Shown here: one piece after another, positions 8,707-17,331 of the stretch
How positions within the stretch are numbered: the stretch's first letter is position 1
How the letters are laid out: each line of letters opens with the position of its first letter
Source: Sphingomonas sanguinis
GTDB taxonomy: Bacteria; Pseudomonadota; Alphaproteobacteria; Sphingomonadales; Sphingomonadaceae
Reading direction: 5' to 3'
Assembly (NCBI RefSeq): GCF_001476905.1
Contig: NZ_LDTE01000086.1
Span: 23,951-87,950 of the forward strand
Length of the DNA stretch: 64,000 nt
The notes under the pieces: model-generated
Databases searched by the model: none
What the model was told of the DNA's origin: nothing
Seen by the model: the letters and a program-made list of their open reading frames with translations, nothing else
Position numbers and translations under genes: made by a program

Positions 8707-9822
8707 ATGTCCGACGACCTGCTGATCTTTCGCCCCGACGATATCGACCTGTCCCGCTCGCCGCTGCGACGCGGCATAGCCGATCCGACCTATGTGCTGG
8801 GCGCATTCAATCCGGGCATGACCCGGCTGGCGAACGGCAATATCCTGCTGATGGTCCGTGTGGCCGAAGCCTTGCGCGAGCCGGTCGACGGCGGGCACGT
8901 CCGGGCGATCCGCTGGACCGAGCGGGGCTATGTCCTCGACCGTTATCCCCTGTCCAAGGTCGACATGACCGACCCGCGGCAGTTTGCCATTCGCGGCAGC
9001 GCGCACCGCATCCTGGCGTTGACGTCGCTGTCCTGGCTGCTGCCCGTCGAGCTGTCGGCGGACGGCACCGCGATCGTCGCGGTTCATTACGACAAGGCGA
9101 TCGAACCTGCTGCGACCTGGCAGGATTACGGGGTTGAGGATGCGCGGATCAGCCGGATCGGCGAGCACTGGTACATGACCACGTGCTCGGTCTCGGCCGA
9201 GCGGCATTCGACGACGCTGCACATCTCCGACAATGGCCTGGATTATCGGCTCGCCGGGATCATTCTGGATCATCAGAACAAGGACATGCTGTTCTTCGAG
9301 GGGCTGGTTGACGGCCGTTTCCTGGCGCTGACCCGGCCGCTGGGCGAGGTATATTTCGCCTATCCCGATGAAAGTCCCTTTGTCGGCGGCCCCTCGATCA
9401 ACTTCGCGACCTCGCCCGACGCGCTGCACTGGAAACCGCTGGAGACCCCCGGCATCCGGGCCCGGAAGGACTCCATCTCGGCGATGAAGGTTGGGGGTGG
9501 TACGCCGCCGATCCTGACAGAGCGCGGCTGGCTGACCTTATATCACGGGGTCGAGCGGCGCGAGTCGGTCGGCATCTATCGCAGCTTCTGGGCGCTGTTC
9601 GACAGGGAGGAGCCGACCCGCATCCTGCATTTGGCCGACGACCATCCCGTGCTGGAGGCCAATCCTGCCCTGACCGCCTCCATCGCGCATCAGATGTATC
9701 TGCCGACACCGGTGGTCTTCTCGACCGGCATGATCGACATGGGCGACCATTATCTGGTGGCGAGCGGCGAGGCCGATCTCGCCTGCCGTCTGACCCGCCT
9801 GCCCAAGGCTCTGTTCGCATGA
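8707..9822 (+). CDS. Glycoside hydrolase family 130 protein (beta-mannoside phosphorylase-like)
   Basis: 371 residues, with no signal peptide, so cytoplasmic. It shows the five-bladed propeller pattern of GH130: an N-terminal NPGM segment, GVEDARI (family-conserved Glu-Asp in the active-site region, near residues 141-147), and a late VGGGTPPI...YHGV segment. GH130 enzymes are mostly inverting phosphorylases that cleave beta-mannosides with phosphate, though some members hydrolyse. The exact substrate is unknown. It is the first gene of a coupled trio: its stop overlaps the next start by ATGA. The Shine-Dalgarno is weak. It probably belongs with the GH13 enzyme and GT4 enzyme in one oligosaccharide synthesis or turnover pathway. 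Confidence 0.8.
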   Translation: MSDDLLIFRPDDIDLSRSPLRRGIADPTYVLGAFNPGMTRLANGNILLMVRVAEALREPVDGGHVRAIRWTERGYVLDRYPLSKVDMTDPRQFAIRGSAHRILALTSLSWLLPVELSADGTAIVAVHYDKAIEPAATWQDYGVEDARISRIGEHWYMTTCSVSAERHSTTLHISDNGLDYRLAGIILDHQNKDMLFFEGLVDGRFLALTRPLGEVYFAYPDESPFVGGPSINFATSPDALHWKPLETPGIRARKDSISAMKVGGGTPPILTERGWLTLYHGVERRESVGIYRSFWALFDREEPTRILHLADDHPVLEANPALTASIAHQMYLPTPVVFSTGMIDMGDHYLVASGEADLACRLTRLPKALFA

Positions 9823-11408
9823 GCGGGCGGCCCTGGTGGCAATCGGCCGTCCTCTATCAAATCTATCCCTGGTCGTTCCAAGACAGCAATGGCGACGGCA
9901 TCGGCGACCTGCGCGGGATCGAAAGCCGACTCGATTATATGGTCGAGCTAGGTGTCGATGCTATCTGGATTTCGCCGATATTTCCGTCACCTATGGCCGA
10001 CTTCGGATATGATGTGGCGGATTATTGCGGCGTCGACCCGCGGTTCGGATCGCTGGCCGATTTCGACTCGTTGCTCGCCTCAGCCCATGCGCGCGGGCTG
10101 AAGCTGCTGCTCGATTTCGTCCCCAATCACAGCTCCGACCAGCATGCCTGGTTCGTCGAAAGCCGGTCGAGCCGCACCAATCCGAAGCGCGACTGGTATA
10201 TCTGGCGCGACGCCGCCGCCGATGGCGGTCCGCCCAACAACTGGATCAGCGATTTCGGCGGGCCCGCCTGGACCTGGGATGAGCCGACCGGGCAATATTA
10301 TTATCATGCCTTCCTGAAGGAACAGCCCGACCTCAACTGGCGCAACCCCGACGTCCGCGCGGCGATGCTCGACGTGCTGCGGTTCTGGTTCGCGCGCGGC
10401 GTCGATGGGTTCCGCATCGACGTGCTCTGGCACATCATCAAGCATGCCGATTTCCCCGACAATCCGATCAACCCCGACTGGGACCCGGCGACCGGTGAGA
10501 TGAATCGCGTGTTCCAGCGGCATTCGACCGACCAGCCGGAGGTGCACGACATCGCCGCCGACATGCGCGCCATCGCCGACGCCTTTGGCCGGGACAGGGA
10601 CGAGCGGGTGCTGATCGGCGAAATCTATCTGCCGGTCGCGCGGCTGATGCGCTATTATGGCGAGAGCGGAGAGGGCGTCCACCTGCCCTTCAACTTCCAA
10701 TTGATCGACGCGCCCTGGGATGCCCGGCACCTAGCCGCCATGATTGCCGAATATGAGGCGGCCTTGCCGCCGGGCGGATGGCCGAACTGGGTACTCGGCA
10801 ATCACGATCGCCCGCGCAGTGCGACCAAGCGTGGCGCGACACAGGCGCGGGTGGCGGCGATGCTGCTGCTGACGTTACGCGGTACGCCGACGCTCTATTA
10901 TGGCGACGAGCTGGGGATGGAGAATGGCGACATCCCCCCCGAACGTGTCCGCGACCCGCGCGAATTGCGCGAGCCCGGCCTGGGCCTGGGGCGCGATCCG
11001 GTCCGCACGCCGATGCCGTGGGACGAGAGCGACGCTGGCGGCTTTACGACCGGCGAGCCTTGGCTCCCGCTCGGGCAAGGCTGGCAAGAGCGCAATGTCG
11101 CCACCGAGATGGACATGCCGGGATCGATGCTATCGCTTCACCGCGCCCTGCTGGCGCTCCGGCGGTCCAGTCCTGCGCTCGCCACCGGTTCGATCCGGCT
11201 GATCGAGGCGCAGGGCTCCGTTCTTGCCTATGAACGGGAACAGGACGGAGAGCGTTTCATCATCGCACTGAATTTGAGCGACGCCCCCGCGGCTGTCGAT
11301 CTCACCGGGCGTCCCATCGTGTCGACGCTGACCACGCTGCCCGACCGAGCCCCTTCCCTGTTGCGCCCCGATGAGGGCCTGATCCTGAAAGTCGACACCG
11401 CCGCATGA
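9819..11408 (+). CDS. GH13 alpha-glucosidase-type enzyme
   Basis: 529 residues, no signal peptide. The four GH13 conserved regions are present: DFVPNH (about residue 97), GFRIDVLW with the Asp nucleophile (about 200), GEIYLP with the acid/base Glu (about 268), and NHDRPR with the transition-state Asp (about 328). The N-terminal YQIYPWSF...DGIGDLRGI block is typical of oligo-1,6-glucosidase, alpha-glucosidase and trehalose-synthase relatives. Reaction: hydrolysis of, or transfer from, small alpha-glucosides. Coupled by 4-nt overlaps both to the GH130 gene upstream and to the glycosyltransferase downstream. Subfamily is not resolvable by eye. Confidence 0.88.
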   Translation: MSGRPWWQSAVLYQIYPWSFQDSNGDGIGDLRGIESRLDYMVELGVDAIWISPIFPSPMADFGYDVADYCGVDPRFGSLADFDSLLASAHARGLKLLLDFVPNHSSDQHAWFVESRSSRTNPKRDWYIWRDAAADGGPPNNWISDFGGPAWTWDEPTGQYYYHAFLKEQPDLNWRNPDVRAAMLDVLRFWFARGVDGFRIDVLWHIIKHADFPDNPINPDWDPATGEMNRVFQRHSTDQPEVHDIAADMRAIADAFGRDRDERVLIGEIYLPVARLMRYYGESGEGVHLPFNFQLIDAPWDARHLAAMIAEYEAALPPGGWPNWVLGNHDRPRSATKRGATQARVAAMLLLTLRGTPTLYYGDELGMENGDIPPERVRDPRELREPGLGLGRDPVRTPMPWDESDAGGFTTGEPWLPLGQGWQERNVATEMDMPGSMLSLHRALLALRRSSPALATGSIRLIEAQGSVLAYEREQDGERFIIALNLSDAPAAVDLTGRPIVSTLTTLPDRAPSLLRPDEGLILKVDTAA

Positions 11409-12412
11409 AGATCGCGATGCTTGCCCCGATCGCGTGGCGTACGCCGCCGCGCGCCTATGGCCCTTGGGAATTGGTGACCAGCCTGTTGACCGAGGCGCTG
11501 GTCGCGCGCGGCGTGGACGTGACCTTGTTCGCCACGCAGGACAGCATCACCACCGCCACGCTGGCGGGTCCCGTCCCCGCCCCCTATTCCGAAGACCCGT
11601 CGGTTGATGCGAAGGTGTGGGAGATGCGCCACCTCGCCGAGGTCTTCAGGCGTGCGAGCGAGTTCGACCTGATCCACAACCAGGCCGATTTCCCGGCCCA
11701 CGCCTTTTCGGGACTGGTCGACACGCCGATGGTGACCACGATCCACGGCTTCTCGTCCGAACGGATCATGCCGATGTACGAGCCCTATCAAGAGCGCGTG
11801 CATTATGTCGCCATCTCCGACGCCGACCGGCATCCTCGGCTGCGCTATGCCGACACCATCCATCACGGCATCCCGATCGAGGATTTTCCTTTTGATCCAG
11901 AGGGTAGCGAGGATCTTCTGTTCTTCGGTCGCATCCATCCCGACAAGGGTGCCGCCGAAGCGGTGGCGGTCGCGCAGGCGACCGGCCGCCGTCTGGTGAT
12001 GGCCGGGATCGTCCAGGATCAGGACTATTGGGAGCGCGCAGTTCGCCCCCATGTCGATGATGACCGCATCGTCTATCGCGGCCCCGTCGGCGGAACGGAG
12101 AGAACCGCGGCGCTGGGTGCCGCCAAGGCGCTGCTCCACCTCATCAATTTCGACGAGCCGTTCGGGCTGTCGGTGGTCGAAGCGATGGCCTGCGGCACGC
12201 CGGTCATCGCGATCCGGCGGGGATCGATGCCCGAACTGATCGAGGATGGCGTGACCGGATTTCTGGTCGATACCGTCGAACAAGCCATCGCCGCCGTCGA
12301 GCGTATCGGTGAAATCGACCGTGCCGCCTGCCGCCAGGCGGCCGCAACACGCTTCTCGGTCGACCGGATGGCTGATCGGTATCTGGCGCTCTACCGCTCC
12401 ATCCTGGGCTGA
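11405..12412 (+). CDS. Glycosyltransferase family 4 protein
   Basis: 335 residues. GT-B fold with an N-terminal glycine-poor acceptor domain opening PIAWRTPPRAYGPWE, then the donor-binding domain with GRIHPDKG (about residues 178-185) and the E-x7-E element EPFGLSVVE (about 251), typical of retaining GT4 enzymes. Soluble. Third gene of the GH130-GH13-GT4 cassette, suggesting it builds the glycoside that the other two break down, or the reverse. Its 3' end overlaps the convergent marR gene by 22 nt. Confidence 0.85.
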   Translation: MKIAMLAPIAWRTPPRAYGPWELVTSLLTEALVARGVDVTLFATQDSITTATLAGPVPAPYSEDPSVDAKVWEMRHLAEVFRRASEFDLIHNQADFPAHAFSGLVDTPMVTTIHGFSSERIMPMYEPYQERVHYVAISDADRHPRLRYADTIHHGIPIEDFPFDPEGSEDLLFFGRIHPDKGAAEAVAVAQATGRRLVMAGIVQDQDYWERAVRPHVDDDRIVYRGPVGGTERTAALGAAKALLHLINFDEPFGLSVVEAMACGTPVIAIRRGSMPELIEDGVTGFLVDTVEQAIAAVERIGEIDRAACRQAAATRFSVDRMADRYLALYRSILG

Positions 12413-12861
12413 TCGCGCTGCGCCAGCGCCGCCGCGTCGATGCGGTGGAGCATGGCGACGAACGCCTCCAGCTCGTCCGGCGTGAAGCCCGCGAATAGCT
12501 GCGCCTCCAGCTCCAGCGCCTTAGGGGCGACATCGGCATAGAGCGTCCGCCCCGCCTCGGTCAGGACGAGGAGGTGCGAGCGCCGGTCGCCGTCATGCGC
12601 GGTGCGGGCGAGCAATCCGCGCCCGACCATCGCAATGGCCGCACGCGAAACCGTCACCTTGTCCATTCGGCTGCGCTCGCACACGGCCGACTGGGCGACG
12701 GCCTCCTCCTCCGCGACGATCGCGATCAGCCGCCACTCTGGGATCGTGAGGCCGAATAACTGCTGATAGGCGCTGGCGATGTGGTCGCTGACCAGATTCG
12801 AGGTGATCGACAGCCGATAGGGAAGAAAGCCGTCCAGCCGCAATTCGCGAGATCGTAACAT
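12391..12861 (-). CDS. MarR family transcriptional regulator
   Basis: 156 residues with the winged helix-turn-helix of MarR proteins. The sequence around WRLIAIVAEE...DKVTVSRAAIAMVGRGLL is the recognition-helix region, and the wing carries DRRSHLLVLTEAGR. Dimer helices flank the domain. The gene is divergent from hppD with 63 nt between starts, so it is the likely regulator of tyrosine/homogentisate catabolism, responding to an aromatic intermediate. Role inferred from position. Its 3' end overlaps the upstream GT4 gene on the other strand. Confidence 0.85.
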   Translation of the reverse strand: MLRSRELRLDGFLPYRLSITSNLVSDHIASAYQQLFGLTIPEWRLIAIVAEEEAVAQSAVCERSRMDKVTVSRAAIAMVGRGLLARTAHDGDRRSHLLVLTEAGRTLYADVAPKALELEAQLFAGFTPDELEAFVAMLHRIDAAALAQRDQPRMER

Positions 12862-12924
12862 TTGACACCAATTCCCCGTTCTGCGATCTAGTTACGGAAG
12901 ATACTGGATCAGGAGTTGGACGTC
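12862..12924 (+). promoter_or_regulatory. hppD promoter and probable MarR operator
   Basis: A perfect -35 hexamer TTGACA (12862-12867) abuts the marR start codon. The best -10 at 17 nt spacing is GATCTA (12885-12890), a weak match. The -35 is embedded in TTGACACCAA, a short TTG-N4-CAA palindrome that could serve as operator. The hppD Shine-Dalgarno AGGAG lies at 12911-12915. Functional assignments are inferred. Confidence 0.45.
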
Positions 12925-13986
12925 ATGGCAACCACCCCGAACAATCCGCTGGGCCTCGACGGCTTCGCTTTCTGTGAATTTACCACGCCCGAGCCCGAAA
13001 CGCTGGCGCACCAGTTCGACATGATGGGCTTCGTGCCCACCCATCGTCACCCCGATAAGGCGATCACCCGTTACAAGCAGGGCCGCATCACCCTGCTGCT
13101 CAATGCGGAGGCGACAGGCCAGGCGGCGGAGTTCCGCGCCGAGCATGGCCCCTCGGCCAGCGGCATGGGCTTTTACGTCGCCGATCCCGCCGAAGCCTTC
13201 GATCATGCGGTGCAGGGCGGTGCGACTCCGGTTGATGCCACGCGCGGCTGCCTGACCCCGGATGCCAAGGCGATCGAGGGCATCGGTGGCAGTTATCTCT
13301 ATCTGGTGAAGGCAGGAAGCGACCTGTTCGCCGACTGGACCGAGATCGCGGGTTGGCAGCAGGCCGAGGCCGAGAACAATGTCGGTCTCGATCTGCTCGA
13401 CCATCTCACCCACAATGTCCGTCGCGGCGAGATGCGCACTTGGTCGGGCTTCTACTCCAAGCTGTTCGGCTTTGAGGAACAGAAGTATTTCGACATCAAG
13501 GGCAAGGCGACCGGCCTGTTCAGCCAGGCGATGATCGCCCCCGACAAGGCGATCCGCATTCCCCTGAACGAGAGCCAGGACGAGAAGAGCCAGATCGAGG
13601 AATTCATCCGCGAATATAATGGCGAAGGCATCCAGCATCTGGCCCTGACCACCGACAATATCTACGAAACCGTCGAGAAGCTGCGGCAGCGCGGCGTCCG
13701 GTTGCAGGACACGATCGAAACCTATTACGAGCTGGTCGACAAGCGCGTGCCCAACCATGGCGAGGATTTGGAGCGGCTGCGCAAGAACCGCATCCTGATC
13801 GACGGCAATGTCGGCGAAGAGGGCATCCTGCTGCAGATCTTCACCGAGAATATGGTCGGCCCGATCTTTTTCGAGATCATCCAGCGCAAGGGTAATGAGG
13901 GCTTCGGCAACGGCAATTTCCAGGCCTTGTTCGAAAGCATTGAGCTGGATCAGATCCGGCGCGGCGTCATCACGGTGGATGCATAA
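12925..13986 (+). CDS. hppD: 4-hydroxyphenylpyruvate dioxygenase
   Basis: 353 residues. Converts 4-hydroxyphenylpyruvate to homogentisate, the second step of tyrosine degradation, using Fe(II) and O2; cytoplasmic. Two vicinal-oxygen-chelate domains are recognisable. The iron facial triad is expected at His160 (LLDHLTHNV), His238 (GIQHLAL) and Glu317 (FFEIIQRK). The start at 12925 has AGGAG 9 nt upstream; an in-frame TTG nine bases earlier would put the Shine-Dalgarno on top of the start. First gene of the operon hppD-hmgA-maiA-Rieske. Confidence 0.95.
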   Translation: MATTPNNPLGLDGFAFCEFTTPEPETLAHQFDMMGFVPTHRHPDKAITRYKQGRITLLLNAEATGQAAEFRAEHGPSASGMGFYVADPAEAFDHAVQGGATPVDATRGCLTPDAKAIEGIGGSYLYLVKAGSDLFADWTEIAGWQQAEAENNVGLDLLDHLTHNVRRGEMRTWSGFYSKLFGFEEQKYFDIKGKATGLFSQAMIAPDKAIRIPLNESQDEKSQIEEFIREYNGEGIQHLALTTDNIYETVEKLRQRGVRLQDTIETYYELVDKRVPNHGEDLERLRKNRILIDGNVGEEGILLQIFTENMVGPIFFEIIQRKGNEGFGNGNFQALFESIELDQIRRGVITVDA

Positions 13987-14032
13987 GCATCCACCGATGC
14001 GCGCACGCAGATGCGCGAGCAAGCCCGGCCAG

Positions 14033-14070
14033 CGCGGCCGAGCCAGCGCATAAGGCGCGGCTCGGCCGCG
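14033..14070 (+). repeat. Intercistronic 12-bp inverted repeat between hppD and hmgA
   Basis: CGCGGCCGAGCC (14033-14044) and GGCTCGGCCGCG (14059-14070) are perfect reverse complements around a 14-nt loop; flanking CAG/CTG extend the stem with one bulged base. There is no T-run. It lies between two operon genes, 35 nt before the hmgA start, so it may stabilise the upstream message, tune hmgA expression, or act as a partial terminator. Confidence 0.6.
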
Positions 14071-14105
14071 TCTGACGCGCTGGCGTGTTGTGGAGAGGAA
14101 AAGAG

Positions 14106-15383
14106 ATGACCACATCCTACATCCCCGGCTTCGGCAATCACGTCGCGACCGAGGCGGTGCCCGACGCCCTCCCCATCGGCCGCAACTCGCCGCAACGCCC
14201 GGCCTACGGCCTCTATGCCGAGCAACTCTCCGGCACCGCCTTCACCGCGCCGCGCCATGAAAACCGCCGCTCCTGGCTCTACCGCCTGCGTCCGACCGCC
14301 GAGCATCCACCCTATGAGCGGTACGACGGCGCAGCCCGCTTCGCGCCCGGCACCAGCGACAGCCCCCTGCCCCCCAACCGTCTCCGTTGGGACCCGGCGC
14401 CGATGACGCCGCCGGGCACCGACTGGATCGACGGAATGACGACGATGCTCGCCAACCGCGATCCGGCCGATCTGGAGGGCGTCGCGGTCCATGTCTATGC
14501 CTGTAACCGCAGCATGGAGCGGATCTTCGTCGATGCGGACGGCGAACTGGTCTTCCTGCCCCAGTCGGGCCGCCTGACGATCCTGACAGAGCTTGGCCGG
14601 ATCGACATCGCACCAGGCCAGATTGCGCTGGTCCCGCGCGGGGTGCGGTTCCGCGTCGAACTGCCCGACGGCGAAGCGGCGGGCTATGTCGCGGAAAATC
14701 ATGGCAGCCTGTTCCGTCTGCCCGACCTGGGCCCCATCGGAGCGAATGGCCTCGGCAACTCCCGCGATTTCGAGACGCCGGTCGCCTGGTTCGAGGATCG
14801 TGACGAGCCGACCCAGGTCGTGCAGAAATTCCTCGGCTCGCTATGGACCATGACGCTCGACCACAGCCCACTCGACGTGGTGGCGTGGCACGGCAATCTG
14901 ACGCCGTGGCGCTATGATCTGTCGCATTTCAACACGATCAATACGGTCAGCTTCGACCATCCCGACCCCTCGATCTTCACCCTGCTGACCTCGCCCAGCG
15001 ACGTGCCGGGCCGGGCCAATGCCGACCTCGTGCTCTTTCCGCCGCGCTGGATGGTGGCGGAGGACACGTTCCGCCCGCCCTGGTTCCACCGCAACGTCAT
15101 GTCGGAGGCGATGGGCCTCATTACCGGCGCGTACGATGCCAAGGCGGAGGGCTTCCGCCCCGGCGGCCTGTCGCTCCACAATCTGATGGCGGGCCATGGC
15201 CCCGACCTCGCGAGTTGGCAGGGGGCAAGCAACGCCGACCTCAAACCCCATCGGATCGAGGGCACCATGGCCTTCATGGTCGAGAGCTGCTGGCCCTATC
15301 GCCCGACCGAACATGCCCTCACCCATGCGCAGCTCGATTATGATGCGGTGTGGAAGGACTTCCCCAAGGCCCGCCTGCCGTGA
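14106..15383 (+). CDS. hmgA: Homogentisate 1,2-dioxygenase
   Basis: 425 residues, close to the family length. Opens the homogentisate ring to maleylacetoacetate with Fe(II) and O2. Recognisable blocks: the N-terminal GFGNH and [14 protein letters not shown] segment, the cupin-like core with HNPRS-type residues, and the C-terminal iron-site region [18 protein letters not shown] followed by [12 protein letters not shown]. The start at 14106 follows AGAGGAAAAGAG; an in-frame GTG 21 nt earlier is less likely. Coupled downstream to maiA by a GTGA overlap. Confidence 0.95.
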   Translation: MTTSYIPGFGNHVATEAVPDALPIGRNSPQRPAYGLYAEQLSGTAFTAPRHENRRSWLYRLRPTAEHPPYERYDGAARFAPGTSDSPLPPNRLRWDPAPMTPPGTDWIDGMTTMLANRDPADLEGVAVHVYACNRSMERIFVDADGELVFLPQSGRLTILTELGRIDIAPGQIALVPRGVRFRVELPDGEAAGYVAENHGSLFRLPDLGPIGANGLGNSRDFETPVAWFEDRDEPTQVVQKFLGSLWTMTLDHSPLDVVAWHGNLTPWRYDLSHFNTINTVSFDHPDPSIFTLLTSPSDVPGRANADLVLFPPRWMVAEDTFRPPWFHRNVMSEAMGLITGAYDAKAEGFRPGGLSLHNLMAGHGPDLASWQGASNADLKPHRIEGTMAFMVESCWPYRPTEHALTHAQLDYDAVWKDFPKARLP

Positions 15384-16012
15384 ACCTGACGCTCCACGGC
15401 TATTGGCGGTCGAGTGCCGCCTATCGTGTGCGGCTGGCCCTGGGGTTGAAGGGACTGTCCTATGACAGCATCGCCCATGACCTTCGCACCGGGGCGCAGC
15501 GCGCCGAAGCCTATCGCGCGCTGCAACCGCAAGGTCTGGTCCCGGCGCTGGAGACATCGGACGGCGCGCTGATCCAGAGCCCGGCGATCCTCGAATGGAT
15601 CGACGAACGCTATCCCGATCCGGCGCTGCTCCCGGAGAACAGCGCCGGGCGGGCCGTGGTCCGTGCCATGGCCGCGATCGTCGCGTGCGATATTCATCCC
15701 ATCAACAATCTGCGTGTCCTGACCCATTTGCGCGAGGACCTCCACGCCGATGAGGCTGCGATCCGCCGCTGGATCGGCCGCTGGGTCACCGAGGGCTTTG
15801 CAGCGCTGGAAACGCTGATCGCGCGGCATGGTGCGGGCTATGCCTATGGCGACCGCCCGACCCTCGCCGACTGCCACATCCTGCCGCAAGTCTATAATGC
15901 CGAGCGGTTCGCGGTGGAACTGACGCCCTTTCCCAAGCTGGTTGCCGCCGCCAACCGCCTGCGCGAGCGGGTGCCCGAGGCCGCGCCGGAAGCCCAGAGC
16001 GATGCCGGATGA
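15380..16012 (+). CDS. maiA: Maleylacetoacetate isomerase (GST zeta class)
   Basis: 210 residues, as expected. Isomerises maleylacetoacetate to fumarylacetoacetate using glutathione. Two-domain glutathione S-transferase fold: the N-terminal thioredoxin-like domain carries the zeta-class SSxxxRVR signature ([10 protein letters not shown]) and the C-terminal helical domain contains [11 protein letters not shown]. The start is GTG at 15380, overlapping the hmgA stop as GTGA. Followed by the Rieske gene with an ATGA overlap. No fumarylacetoacetase gene follows, so the last pathway step must be encoded elsewhere. Confidence 0.92.
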   Translation: MNLTLHGYWRSSAAYRVRLALGLKGLSYDSIAHDLRTGAQRAEAYRALQPQGLVPALETSDGALIQSPAILEWIDERYPDPALLPENSAGRAVVRAMAAIVACDIHPINNLRVLTHLREDLHADEAAIRRWIGRWVTEGFAALETLIARHGAGYAYGDRPTLADCHILPQVYNAERFAVELTPFPKLVAAANRLRERVPEAAPEAQSDAG

Positions 16013-16368
16013 GCGACGAACGCCTGACCGCCACCCCCGCCGGAATCGCGCTGGGGCCGCTCGACACCATCGCGGACGGCGCAGCGCGCAATTTCGTGTT
16101 GCAGATGCGCGCCGGGCGTTTTCACGGCTTCATCGTTCGGCAGGGTGATGCAGTGCACGGCTATGTCGATCGCTGCCCGCATATGGGACTTCCGCTGGCG
16201 CAGGAGCTCGACGCCTATCTCACCCCCGATGGACAGCGGATCGCCTGTTCGTGGCATGGTGCGATATTCAAGGTGAAGGACGGCTCGTGCCTGGGCGGGC
16301 CGTGCCGGGGCCAGCGGCTGACGCCCTGGCCCGTCACCGTGCAGAATGGCGCGATCGTTACGGCGTGA
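16009..16368 (+). CDS. Rieske [2Fe-2S] domain protein
   Basis: 119 residues, essentially one Rieske domain. Ligands C56-x-H58 (CPHMGLPL) and C80-x2-H83 (CSWHGAIF) match the [2Fe-2S] Rieske pattern. No signal peptide or membrane anchor, so a cytoplasmic ferredoxin-like electron carrier or a small redox subunit. It is coupled to maiA by ATGA and so belongs to the homogentisate operon. Its role there is unknown; supplying electrons to keep an iron enzyme reduced is one possibility (inference). Its last 11 nt overlap the convergent gene at 16358. Confidence 0.85.
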   Translation: MSDERLTATPAGIALGPLDTIADGAARNFVLQMRAGRFHGFIVRQGDAVHGYVDRCPHMGLPLAQELDAYLTPDGQRIACSWHGAIFKVKDGSCLGGPCRGQRLTPWPVTVQNGAIVTA

Positions 16369-17221
16369 CCCCGGTCACCTCGGCATGGGCGATCGCCTGA
16401 AGCCGCGCCATCGTCCTGGGCTCCAGGCCCAGATCGCGTCCCGCCCGTTCCTGCTCGCCCAGCCGCCGCACGTCATAGCCGGTGACCCGGCCGAAGATCA
16501 CCAGCGCCTCCAGATAATAACCGGCCGCGCTGGCGTGATATTGATCCCAGGTCCACAGATCTATCTGACCGAAGGCGATGCCGTCATAGGGGTTGGGATC
16601 GGCGATCCGCTCGGCCCAGGCGCGGTTCCACGCACGACCCACCGGGATCGCGCCCGAGATGGTGGGATATCGCCGCAATGCATAGGCGTTGCCCGCCGCC
16701 ACATCGTCCGCCATCGCCGTGATCGGCTTGCCGCGCCAGGGGCTGGCGGTGCGATAGGTCAGGTCGGCACGGCTCCAGGTCGACACGAGTTCGACCCGGA
16801 CGCGCGGATTGGCCTGGCGGAACATCCCGGCCAGAGCGCCTGCCGCCTCGGCATGGCGCACCGGATCGCCGGGCCGCTGCGGATCGAGGGTGCTGTAACC
16901 CTGCAGGATGACGACATCCCAGCGACCCTCGATCTCGCGCCGTTTCTGCTCGTAATGATAGGCCAGGTCGCGGCCGCCCGCCGTTTCCAGGCTGACCGTC
17001 CAATCCTGCCCCGTCTCCTCGGCAAAAGTCTTGAACAGCGCCGGGACGCCGCCGATCCCCTCGCGATTGAGGTCGCGGACCAGATCGGGGCGATAGCGCA
17101 TGACCGGCGAGTTCGCGCCGAAGGTGAAGCTGTTACCGACGAACAGGATCGTCGCCGCCGGAGCGGGGCTCGTCGCCCCCGTCATGGCCGCCGCCACGAC
17201 CCAACCCATCCATCTCCGCAT
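16358..17221 (-). CDS. Exported SGNH/GDSL-like hydrolase of unknown substrate
   Basis: 287 residues with a signal peptide (cleavage near Ala23). Block I of SGNH hydrolases is visible as FVGNSFTFG with candidate nucleophile Ser31, and a C-terminal DQYHAS could supply the Asp-His of the triad (about residue 235). Conserved WDVVILQGYST in the middle matches proteins annotated as DUF4886/SGNH-like. Probable role: periplasmic or secreted esterase acting on a carbohydrate ester. No operon partner: it converges on the Rieske gene and is divergent from dmeR. Confidence 0.6.
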   Translation of the reverse strand: MRRWMGWVVAAAMTGATSPAPAATILFVGNSFTFGANSPVMRYRPDLVRDLNREGIGGVPALFKTFAEETGQDWTVSLETAGGRDLAYHYEQKRREIEGRWDVVILQGYSTLDPQRPGDPVRHAEAAGALAGMFRQANPRVRVELVSTWSRADLTYRTASPWRGKPITAMADDVAAGNAYALRRYPTISGAIPVGRAWNRAWAERIADPNPYDGIAFGQIDLWTWDQYHASAAGYYLEALVIFGRVTGYDVRRLGEQERAGRDLGLEPRTMARLQAIAHAEVTGVTP

Positions 17222-17292
17222 CCGTCCGGCCCCTACTCGCTCTACTCAAGGTTCCTGATGGCCGATGCGGCATCCGTCCGGCAAGCCGCGTC

Positions 17293-17329
17293 TTGATCGG
17301 ATCGCCAATATACCCTATACCCCTATGCG
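17293..17329 (+). promoter_or_regulatory. dmeR promoter with overlapping metal-sensor operator
   Basis: TTGATC (17293-17298) and TATACC (17316-17321) are spaced by 17 nt and make a credible -35/-10 pair. The -10 lies within a TATACCC-TATACCCC-TATG tract (17309-17327), an A/T-flanked C-run of the kind bound by CsoR/RcnR-family sensors. The predicted transcript would start only a few bases before the ATG at 17332, and no Shine-Dalgarno is visible, so dmeR may be translated from a leaderless message. Confidence 0.55.
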
Positions 17330-17331
17330 TT

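Noticed and set aside
12916..12924. Upstream TTG start for hppD
   Set aside because: It would overlap the AGGAG Shine-Dalgarno; the ATG at 12925 has normal spacing.
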